From positions 1 to 57,057 of the IMG/VR virus record IMGVR_UViG_3300019776_000574: 57,057 nucleotides of DNA. One strand, written 5' to 3'. This DNA comes from a virus. The notes under the pieces were generated by a model. The model was given only the letters and a program-made list of their open reading frames with translations, made no database searches and was not told where the DNA came from. The number at the start of each line of letters is the position of its first letter. Within the stretch, counting starts at the first letter, position 1. The position numbers were made by a program, and so were the translations under genes. Shown in pieces: positions 37,684 to 49,600 of this stretch.

Positions 37684-40600
37684 CTATTTCCCTTTCTTCA
37701 ACTCAAATCGCTGAATGAGGCGGTCGTAAATTTTCTCTTCCTGCCGTTCGAGTTCCTTGGTGCGAGTCCGCTTCTCGACTATGCTCAACGTGTCATCCAG
37801 CCGAATAGCATCGATAGCGTCCCGCTTCGCCTTGGCAAGCTTGGCCTGCTGATCGGCTATCTTGGCGACGGCCAGCAAGTCCGCATTCTCTACCTTCAGT
37901 TTGCCGGCGGTCTCGAAGTCGCGGGCCTTCTTGGCGGAACGGTATTCCTCCGTGGCTTTATCGGCATCCTTGGCTATTTCCCAGAATATGCGCCGGGTAT
38001 CCCTGACAGTGTTCTCCCGAGCCAGTACACTGGCTATGGGGATCTCTGCCGTCTCAGGGATGCCGTCATTCGCCACGACCGTACCCAGATCCACCACCTG
38101 GCCGATGAACGTAGCAGCACCACCCAGGATGGAACGGGTGTAGAATTTCAGAACTTCCGGGGAGATATCGATCGCCCCAGCGCTGTACTTCGTCCCCCCG
38201 GTTGCTTCATTGATCACGGAGGCGGCCGCGTCGTACATTGTGCCCTTGGTACCCCTCCACATATTCTGCGAATCAGGCTTGCCCTCGGAGTCTTTCTCTG
38301 GGGCGATGGGATTGCCGAAACTATTCAGGTTCATGGTCGGCGCCAGAATCATCTTGGGGACGGTCGGCATTATCGCCAGCGGCTGCAGTTGTCCATCGTC
38401 AGTCACCGGATTGCCGATAGCCGACAGTCCGTCGAGTATCGTACTCGCCAGATTCAGCCCCGTGCGCTTGTCGGCCTTGCCGTGCACCATGTCGTTTATG
38501 GCGTAACCAATCCCCACGAACGAACCGTATTCATACGGCAGCGGGATGGTTACCTGCGATTTATCCCCGGTCCTGATCACCAGGTTCCGGTTCTTCGTGC
38601 TGCGGGGCACCTTCTCCCATTCGTCGTCATCACCACCACCCAGCATCCTGGCCCACTCGGCGGCCAGGAATCCGACCAGCGCCATCGATCCTACCAACGC
38701 CTGCGCCTGGCGCCTGTGCTCGCTCTGTGACAGGGCAAACCATGTCCGGTTGATACCCTGGATAGCCGGGTTGTAGAACAGCCAGAGAGCTCCGATCTGT
38801 GCGCCCCACTCGCCGCGCTTGTCAAAGTTGATGGTTGAGTTCTTCGCCGCCTCGCCGGCCTCTGCCTCGCTTTTGCCTTCTTCCACTAAGGTCATGAACG
38901 TGGATACCCGAAAGGCGTTTTCACTCACGGCATTCATCGTCTCGATCATCTTCAGGAAGTGACCGAGCACGGGGACCTTGTGAAATTGCGAGATACCGGA
39001 CTTGGCCAGGGCCACAGTCCGCGCCGCCATGTCAGATCGCCCCTTTGCCTTCTCTTCAGCGAACACGCTGTTGTATGCGGCGATGGCACTGACCTGCTCC
39101 CGGTATACCTTCCGGATATCCTCCCCCACCCGCTCCATGGAGTTCAGGTATGACGCTCCAGTCGATCCACCCTGCTTGCGGTACCGGTTCACCCATTGCG
39201 ACTTGGTGGGGTCGTGCCTCGCCTTCATGAACTCGCGGACGGCGCGGGGGTAATTCAGCGCGATCTTTGCTGCAGTGGCTGTACCGTAGTCACCGGTCAG
39301 GTTCACCATGCCGGCGGTGAAGTCCCGGAACGTGTTCCGAATGGTAAACCGGGGGTCATACCCCGTGTAGACTCGCGACAGGTAATTATTGATCTGCTTG
39401 CCGACCATGAGCAGGGAGTGCAGGTGCTCCTCCCCCATGCCGGTCAGCGCCTTGGCCGCAATATCGTCGTTGATCTGGATGCGGACCTGGTGGCCGTTGA
39501 TGTAGGCGTTGATTTCGTTCTCGCCCAGCATCGGAGTGGTGACCCATGCAACGGTGGGATCACTGGAGGCGTGGATTACGAAATCCTCCAGGTCGCTCTT
39601 GTCCGGTTTCATCTGCTGGTCGATGTACCGCTCTGCTTCGGCGTCGGTGGAAAATGCCGCCACCGGCTCGCGCTGATAGAAAACCGTGTACTGCGGCTTG
39701 TTCTTGAATACCCGGCGCTTCTCGGGCTTACCAATGGTGCCGATCTGGTCGTCTTGTGCCTCGTGGATCAGTTGCGCTACCGACAGGGAGACGTTGTTCT
39801 TTTCGATGGTCTTGACGGCCGCCTCCCGGGCCTTGATGATGTTCTCCAGGACGTACTCATCGCGCAGTCCGTGGCCACTCCGGCGCTGCTGCTTGCCGGA
39901 TACTCGGAGGCCTTTGCCGGTGCGGGGCTCGTTGCCTTCGCCACGGACGGGAACGTAATGCCGGTAGGCGTTATTCCATGCCTCCCGCATCTCGTCGGAG
40001 ATGATGCCGGCATTCTGTAGCATGTCTGCCGTTTCCCCGCTGAATGCCTGCCACCGGTCGGCCAGTTTCTTGAACTCGGGGAAGTCGGGACGGGCCTTGT
40101 ACTCGGCCAGTTTCTGCTTTGCGTCGGCATCGGTGACACCGAACGCCAGGGCGTCGGGGTTGTCGTGCAGTTTGCGCATGGCGGCGTTGGCCTCGGCGGT
40201 GTGCTGCATCAAGAGGTAATCGCTGATGTCGTCCAGGTCGATCTTGTGTTGCGCTGCCTCTTTAATCAACGGGGCAACCTGATTGTCCATGAAGCGCTTG
40301 AGATGGTCGGCAATCTTGCCGTTCATGGTGTAGATGCCGCGGGCGGCGTTGGCCAGTTCGGAGAGCCTGACACCCTGCTGGTCGAGCCAGTCCTGCAGGA
40401 CCTGCACCCGGTTGTAGCGGTCTTGAAGTTTCCGCCAGGCGCGTTGGGTGGCGGTTTCTTCGGGGAGCGCGCTGGGTTTCTTCAGAGAGAACTTGCTGGT
40501 GATATTTACGTCCTCGTCGCTGAAAATTACGTAGTTGTAATTCGCGGCGGGGTCATCTTCCCATGCGATAGATGCTTTGCCGTAGTCCTCCTCGTATGAA

Positions 40601-43600
40601 TCTGCAAGGATTTGTGCTTGCTCTTTGGATTTAAGGGTGTCGGTTGACTTCTTACCATTCGCCCAAGTTACCCGGTATCCACCATTGTTCCGACTCGTCC
40701 CGTCCAGGTACTTGATGCCACGGATGCCGAGGGAGTGGAGGTAGGAGGAGGCCCATGTCTCATCAGGGTCGGGCCGAATTGCCCCATTGCTTTTTTCTGC
40801 TAGTTCTCTTCCTCGCCCTTTGGCGATTTCTCTATACAGTGTGCTGCCAAGTTTGAATTTGTCTATCTCAGCGGGGTCACTTGTGTTTCTTGCCCTTTCC
40901 AAGTAAGAATCGAGATTGCCAAGATACGGTGATTCCTTCAGCGCCTCCTTCACCTTCTCGCTCTGCTCACTCAGCGGCTTGTCCCACAGCAGGTATTCAT
41001 CCTCGGCCGGGGCTAGTTCGACTTGGTAGAGACGGCCCCTGGCTTGCTTTCTAAGACCATCTATCACCTCTTGCAGTTTTGTGGTGTCGAGATCGCGGAG
41101 ACTTGCCTTACGGTTCTGAACCTGTTTTGCAGTCAAGGCGTCCTTGCTTGCTGCCGCAAAAAATATCTCGGCCCGCTCATCACCATCAAACTCTCTGCCG
41201 GGGAATGAGTTTTCAAGTGTGTCACGAATCGGCAAACCACGCCCCCCACGACTTCCCGACAGCGCGTCCCGATAATACTCCGCTACATCCTTATTCCCCG
41301 CGAAGTACAATCCATACCCGTAAGCCTGCGCCCCCTCGCCGGTGCCTATCTGCGAAGTCTTGAACTTCTCGAAGTCATGCGGCGAACCATGCCAGGCTGT
41401 CATGAACTGCGTACCAGCCGCCGGCACCGCCACCCCCTGCGCGTTCCGCTTCAGCTTTCCCGACATCAGATCATTGAAAACATCATCAGCCGTGCGCCAG
41501 CCCTGCCCCTGGAACAGTCCCTTGACCTTGCGGATAAACGCCTTGATACGGTCGAACAGGAGGCGGGCGTAGCCCTTGGCAATCTGCTTGCCGGCCACAT
41601 GGTCAGCGAAGGCATCAGCGCGCCGCTCCGAACTGGCCACCCCATCCTTGGCCGGATACTGCCTCTCCAGGATGCCGATGTCCTTTGCCGACAGCAGCCC
41701 GAGGGATTCAGCGGCGTGCTGCACTTCATGGTAGCCCGTGCGGTCGGTGGCGCCGTCCATGGCCAGGGTAATTATCGACCGAACCTCGCCCGTGGTGATG
41801 TTCTTCACCGACTGGTGCATGCCGGCAATGTTGCCACTGGTTTTCCCGTGGGCGCCCCATGCCTGTTTGGCATCCTCGGGCGGGGAAATGTGGTCGACTA
41901 TGTTGAGCGTGACCTTGCCGCCGGGGAGGGCCTGGGCAATGAGGGATTGGACGCGGTTGATGGCTTCAGCATTGAGAACCCGCGTGCCAGAGCCAACTGA
42001 TTCCCATCCGGTCGAAAACTGCGTCTCTCCCGGCACCCCCTCCAGCGCCGCCACAAAAGCGTCCCTATTCTCAGCCGTACCGAAATGGAACCCGCGGATT
42101 GCCCCGGCCCCGTTGAATCCGGAATAGTGTCCGCTGTGTCGCTTCGCCAGGGTAAGGGCGGCCTTGTAATCGGCATCGTTCAGTTTGCGCTGCACCGTGG
42201 CTACGTAGATGGGGGCACCGGTCTTGGTGTGGTTGAACTGGGCGGATACCACGCCGTCGACATTCGGGGGAGCGGGGAGCGGGGCACCGCTGACGGTGGT
42301 TGCTTCCGGGAGTTTGGCCCCGCGGCTTGACAGTATCTCGGCAACACCCGACTCTGCCGGAGCCTCTGGAACGATCCTATCCGGCACGCTCGCATCTTGA
42401 ATGCGGTCAAAAAAACCCTTGATGGTCGTCTCATCAGTCCAGTCACGCAGAATCTGCGGCGTGGTGCCGTTCTTGTCCAACACCACCACGCGGGTCATTA
42501 CCGCCGTGCCTGCCCGCTCAAAGGTGACGGACGGAAGGAGGTAGGAGGCGGTGAGCTGCATGTCGTTTGCTGCGCGTTTCTCGCGCTTGCCCTTGGCCTC
42601 GATGCCGGAAAGCCGGGTTGTGGGTACCGGCATGTGTTGGCCGTTCGGAAGCTTGATGTGCGCGTACTTCTCGGTTGAACTGGAATCAATGACCTTCGTG
42701 ATAGTCACCTTGACGCGCTGCTCGAAGATACCTGACTTGCGCTGCTCTGCCGGATCAAGGTAAAAGTTCGCAGTATCCCCTGAGTAGATCGGCTGACCGG
42801 CAATCGATCCGACCGGCTCCACCGGTTGCACATCCTCCTCATACAGCCACTTGTCGAACTTCTTATCAGCCGCCGGCCCGGTGGGAATGATCGCCACTAT
42901 TCGGCCGCCGTCCTTCAGGTGCTTCGCGGCCTTAGCCAGATGGTCGACGGCCGTGCGACCGCCAGACCCGAAAGGCGGATTCATCACGATGGCGTTGTAC
43001 TTATTGACGATGTTGTGATCTTCGAACGTGCCTTGCACCAGATCCCCGTCGAACACCAAGGCGGCACGGCTGGCCAGCTCAAGAGATGGCTCTATCATTC
43101 TCCTCTTGGCATCCTCGGGGAACCAGCGGGCAATGGCGCCGTGGCCGCCAGATGGCTCCAAAACCGAATCACCCGAGCGGATACCAGCCCACTCCACCAT
43201 CTTGAGCCCCAGCGGTTCGGGAGTGGCGAAGTAATCAGCTCCGACGTCGTTCTGTCGGCCTTTCTTCTGGCCAAAATAGAATGCCGTGGCCCGGTCCCAC
43301 TCGGTCAAGGCGGAATTCGCCAGACGGTCCCGCTCCTTGCCGCCGGTGCCTTCCCCCTCATGACCAGCCGGGTAGGTGTCGGACTCCTGGAATCCCTCAA
43401 TGAACGCGTCACGGAGAGCCCGGGCCGACTCGCCCAGCGCCAGGTTTTCGGCGGCACTGGTCCGGTTGGCAATCGTGGTGGCAAATGCGTACCGCTCCCA
43501 GTTCGTGCCGGTGTTGAGGTACCGGAACATGGCGTTGCTGGCCTGCCCTATGCGGTAGGTGCGGCCTTCCTGCTGAATGGATGTTACGGGCTTCGTCGGC

Positions 43601-46600
43601 AGCCCCAGGTTGAACGTGACTCGCTGGGCGCTCCCCGTCGTATCGTGGAGAGAAATACCCGCCTTGCCGGCATCGGATTGAACGATGATCACCTTGCGCG
43701 GGTCGTTGTCGTCCTGGAACGCCTGGATTGCCGCCTTGCGGTTCTTGGCTGTCTCGGTGCCGTTGATGATCAGGATGTCGGGGAAGGCCTTCTGCAGCGC
43801 AACTAGGGGCGATGGGAGCCTCCCCAGATCCATTTTGATCAGGTCCGGACGGGCGGCCATAAATTCGCGCACGGTTTCCCCGACCGTTGTCGTTACCGGC
43901 TGGCTGGAACCATCTGGGTAGTAGCTGAAGGTTCCGGTATCCGCCTGGAGCCCCGTCACATCGAACGGGTTGAACCCGCCGCCCTTGTTGAAATCGTGGA
44001 ACACGACAACCTGCCGGCCAAGGGCGAGATGATCCTTGATTAGCGGTATGACCGCCTCCGCCTTGATGGCCTCCAGCAGATACCGGCGGGAGAGGTGGTC
44101 AAACTTGGCTTGCACTGCCTTAGCCACTGCCCCCATGCGGCGGTTGTCTTGCAGATACTTCAGGCCGTCGTCAATCTTCGACCCGATGGCCGAATCAATC
44201 AGCACGAACTTCCGATCATAATCCGAATCCACGTCGAGGATCCGCCCGGAAAGCACCCCCTGCCGCTTCAGCCAGGCGTTAAACTGGCGCTGCATGATGC
44301 CGCGGTCTACCTCGGGAGGCGGTTCGGTCAGCTTGTTGTAGCGCATCCGGTAGCCGAAATGCTGCATCATGAAGCGGTCGTAGTTGTTCCCGGAGTTGTA
44401 CCGCTGGCTGTTGACTTCCGGCCCGTAGCTGAACAGGTACCCCTCGGCGTAATCAATCGATTTCTCATAGGCAAACGGGGTGGCAGAGAGGAACGCAACG
44501 CGGGTCCGGTTCTCGCCCTGTGCTGCCTGGACATCGGCGCGGGTTTTCTTGAGGACGGCCTGCCATTCCTGGTCAATAGCGTTGGCCTTTTTCTCCAGGG
44601 ATTCGGCGGGAAGTTTCAGTTTGCGGGCTTCATTCAGGGCGGCATAGGCCTTCCTGCGGCGTTCGGCCAGGTCGGGGTGCAGCATCTCTGCACGCTGGTA
44701 CGCACCACCAGGATGGAGGGACAGCGCCTGCAGCGCCTTGGATGCCAGGGAGGGGTTGCCGTCTTTGTTGGAGGAAAGGTTATCGGCCTCGTCGGTGATG
44801 ATCAGATCCCAGTTCCGCCGGGCAAGGCTGGTGTTCTGGCCTAAATTGGCATAGGTGGTGATAACCGCCCCGCTGCCGCCGTTGTCCTTGGTGTCGTTCA
44901 GCTTCTTGAGATCGAGCAGGTTCAGGTTCTTGCCGAGGGTGACCCATGCCGCAATGATATCCTGGTTCGGGGCGACGATGAGGATATTCTTTTTGCCCTT
45001 GTTGACGAACCGGCGGGCGATGCCCAGGCCGAGAGCAGTCTTGCCGGTGCCGGTACCGTTGGTGAACATGACCCCGTAGCCGTCCGGCTGACTAAACCGT
45101 GCCTCGGCAAAGGCCACGTCCTCGCGCTGGCCCGGGTGGAGCTGCGGCAGGTCGGCGTCAATGCTACCCTTCGCGGCCTTTACTGGTACAGGTCGCTCAA
45201 CAGTTTTTGCAACTGCTTCTGCTGAGACGGATTCAGCAGGTATTCCAGCGTCCCCAGCATCACCGCTTCGTTCACGCTCGTCACTTCCGGCAGGCTCTGC
45301 CTCAGTTCCGGATCGTTCTTTTCTTCCACGAACCGGCTTATCGCTTCGTTCTCCAGGAGTAGCGGTTTCAGGTCGAGGAAGGAGAGAATCAGCATCTGGT
45401 TCAAACCCCTCTTGCGAAGTGTCTTGCACTCGCTGGAGTGATTCGCTATCAGTCCCTCCTGGTCGAGGCTGAATGTCCTCTTGGCCCAAGGCGTCTTGAG
45501 TTGCTGCGTCTTGGCTATCTCGTTCCAGATCGCCGCGTTCACCATCGGTTTCTCCTCCCTCCAGTATTGTACCATTGCGCTCGGCGTCGGCAAGCTCGCC
45601 GTAGAACTTCAGGGCGAACGGTTTGATCTTGGCGCCGAACTTGTCGATCAGTTGCTTTGCGAATGCCTGCGCTGCTTCCTTGAACGAGAAGCCGGCCGCC
45701 CGGATTTCCGACCACATGGTTACCAGGTGCGGCTTGAGCCGCTGGTATGTCTCGTCGTCGAAAGCTGGCCCACTGCCCAGCTTGTTCGGGTCGGTGATGC
45801 CCTTGAATATCTCGTTGATGGCGTCGGCGCCAGCGTCCACCGCCTTGACTATGTGGTCTTGCATGGATACGGGCTTGGCATCGAACAGCCCCGCCGGTTC
45901 CGGGGTGAATGCGTCCATCAGGTCGGACGTACTGGCCCGTTTGCCGCCTTGCTTCTGCACGCCGCCGATGGTCGGGGCGCGTTTGTCGCCCTTGACTGCT
46001 ACGTCCTGTTTCCAGTCGGATGCGTCGGTGGTGGGTGCCGGATCATAATAATTGCGTCCCGTAGCATAAAGAGGCTCCGTGCGAGTCGCGTCTGATGCCG
46101 GCTGGAAATCTGGATTTACGTTGAAGGATATTATTGAATCGGCGTTGACCTCTGCCTTTCCGTTTACGATGGGCGCGACGTTCACGATATTGTGGCGGGC
46201 CTGCATCACAAGGTATTCTCGGCCGGTACCATCGGTAACTATGCTGCCATTACCGGGGTGCTTGTCGGGCGTTATCTTGTCGGCGGTGTCAGTCTCACCC
46301 CCCGCCTCATCCAGCATCCTCTCAAAATCATCTACGCTGGGTATTTCTTCCCGCGCAGCTCCAACATCTTCTTGGCTGCCTTCAAAACCTGCACTCTCTC
46401 TCGCGGTTTCAGCACCTGCAGTGCGGCCCGTATCTTCGTTTTCGCTGGCAATTTCATCAGCTACCCCCTGTTCGGCAATGATCTGGTCAAAGAAATCGAA
46501 CACGTCGGCGCGGTCGGCCTCTGATACCTCAGATTCTACCACATCCAGTACCGTATTCAATGCCTGCTGTTGCTGTTCGTTAAATTCGTCGAGCAGTCGG

Positions 46601-49600
46601 TCCTCGTACTCCTTTGCCATGCGGTCGGCTTCGCTGTCAAGGTCCCGCTCGGTCGAGATGGTGGCGCGCCCCCGTGTGTGGCTGTCGATGGCGTCGAACA
46701 GGTCGTTGATGCCGGCACTTTCCGGCAGGTAACCGTGACCGACCAGCGTTTCCCGCATCTGGTCGAGGGGTAGCCCGGTCTTCTTGAATACGTGACCGAA
46801 CCGCCGGGTTTGCGTCAGAACGTGCTTGGCCAGATCCTTGGCGTTATCCTTGACGAGCGAGCCCCATTCCCGGGACGCCTGCGCGGTGTCGATGCCGCCG
46901 AGCTTGGAGATGGCGACGATGATGTCGTCCTTCTGGCGGTCGACCTTCGGGGCAGGTTTGGCAGGCTTTGTCTGGATGGTGGCGGCCGTGGACTCGGGTT
47001 GGGGCGCTGGTCTCACCAACGGCTTCAGGATGCTCGGGACCACCTTTGGCTGTTCTTCGCCGAACAGGTACATTTCCGCTGAATCCTTGTCGGACTGTGA
47101 CGGTTTGTCCCGGTTGCGCTTGAACTGCGGTAGATTGAAATCGTCCCCCCTGGCCTCGGCCTCGGCAATGGCATTGTCCATGAACCACTGAGCAACGCGC
47201 TTCTCGGAGGCGGACGCCTTGCCATTGGTGGAGAAATCGAACTTCGGAAAAGGGGTCGTTTTCCTGCCGCTGGCCGTCGTGACCACTTCACCGATTGCCA
47301 GTTTGCCACCTATCTCGCCCCGTTTTACCTCGCCTTCTTTCTTGCCGAGTTGCTTCGCCTTGGTTGCCATGGTGGAGGGGGCGGGCTGTGCTACTGGTGC
47401 TTCTCCTGCAAGTATCGCCCTGGCTTGCTTCATTGCATCAGCAAATGGAAGATGGTTCGGAAGGGCGTCTTTCACAAGTCGTTCGGCTATTCTGTTCGCT
47501 GATTGCGGCTTTTCCGGTACGGCTGCTTGTACGTTCGGCTCACTGGGTCCCCCTATCGGCGGAGCCTGGAAATCCTGATAAGCTGCCTCACCGCCGATGA
47601 TCTGGTTGTACTGGTCAAGCTGGATCTGCAGTTGCATCGCCCGGGCGCTCTCCGGGTCGACGGTGGCCAACTCGGAAACAACCTGCTGCTTGGCGGCGAT
47701 GGCATCCTCTCGGGAGATTTGCGGGATACCGGACGGCACCGGTGCCTGCCCCGGCAATGGGGAAATGTCACCAAACCTTGCGTTGATGATGCCGGTTGGA
47801 TCTCCGTTTGCCCCCGTGACGAGGTGAATAGTTTCGTTGTTCGATGCCTCTGGGTAATTGTTCATTGCCCTGGCGTTCTGTAATGCCGCCTGCTGCATAC
47901 CCTCGGGTGTGCCGTCATGCGGGGTGACTTCGTAGCCAAGAACTTGACCATTAAGTCCGTTCACTTGGGTGATTATGCTGTTCGGAGGAGTCGGACGTTG
48001 TGGCACCGCTACCGGCGCGGCTTCGCTGGCCTGACCGACGAGGTTAGTTTCTGGCTGGCTTTCGGGCACCGGTGCAGGGGTGGGCCTGCTACCAACAGGA
48101 GAGAATTCACCCACGTTGCTCGCCGGGAGGTCAACAACCGGCGCGGCAGGTACGGGGAGCGCTCCCGTCTCACGTCCTGCTGCCATCTGGCTGGCCAGCA
48201 GAGGGTCGGCTTGATTCCGTTCGACGTCTTCAAGCGCGTCTCGGCTCAGTACCGTATCTCCGGCAAAGGTCCGGTTGAGATCCACTGCCCGCTGTTCGTC
48301 AGGGAGAAGCTCACCACCGAGGGCCGGCTGACCGGTGAACTGTTCACGCATTGCCGCCCGGGCCGGGTCAAGAAATGCAGTATTGATTTCATCGGCGGTA
48401 CTGACTGCCGTGGGCGCGACGGCGGCCGGCGCGGCAACCTCGCCACCCAGTTCCTGCAGCAACCGCTCCTGTTCCTGGCGGGTCCATCCGGCGGATACCT
48501 CGGCGTTGGCCTGGGCGATTGCGTCGTCTACGGATACGCTCGCATCGGTTATGCCGGTGTCGGGAATGGGTACGTCTGTGGTCGGCTTGCGGCGCATTGA
48601 CTCCAGGCGCTGGCGGATAACATTGACGCCACCGGTTTCGGCAACAAGGTTCATACTGCCACCCATGCCCATGCCGGCTACTAAGCCTTGTGCTGCAGCC
48701 TTGCCGATGCCTTCGTCCCACGGCTTGCCCAACGCCAGATTGGTAAAGACCTGTTCCTGCGCGGACTGTGGCAATTCCTCAAGAACGCCTTCTTTAAACA
48801 TCCCCTTGGCGATTTCTTTGCCGGAAGCAAGAATGGCCCTGGTTGATGATCCACTCAGACCTGTTGTTGCTGCAGCAACCTCGGCGTCTCTCAGCCCCGG
48901 TATCTTTGACGTGCCAACCCCTATTGCTGACGTGATGAGCCCGCCACCCAATGCCGGGGCTACAGTTTGCGTCCAATCTTTCCCCGCTTGGCGGCCTTGC
49001 TCCTGGATGCTGCCAGCAGTTAACGCACCTTCTGTCCCGGATGACGCAGCAATCAACGCTGTCTGCACTTTTGGATCGGCAAAGAATTTTGTTGCTGCTG
49101 CGGTCCCCGGCTGGATACCAGCCTTGGCCAGCATGCCCACTGCGACCCTACGGGCTACCGCTGCACTCCCTATGGACATGGGGGCCGATTCAACGATGTT
49201 TCCGAACGCAACTGATGGGTTATCTACCAGTGCTGAGAGTGTATCAACAAACCCCTTTGCCTTCTCAACTTCCAGATTTGCAGCCTGACGTTCAGGGCTG
49301 TATCCGCTGGATATGATTTGTTTGGTGGTTTCAGGGTCATAGCCAATAGCCGCCAGACCCTTGCCTGCCAAGTTGCCCGTTGCTATATCCGCTACACCGA
49401 CAACTGACTCACCGAGACCTACTACCCCCTTGGCGAGATCCATGGCCGTATCTTTTGCAAAGCTTGGTGCACGGGCGGCCACGGAGCGGTCAGACGGCGA
49501 AGCAATCCCCATGGTCGATATGGGTTTTTCCTGAAAGGTGGGAGTGGATGACATCTTGCCGGCGGCGTCGAACACCTCGGCAAGATCTGATTCGGTTGGA

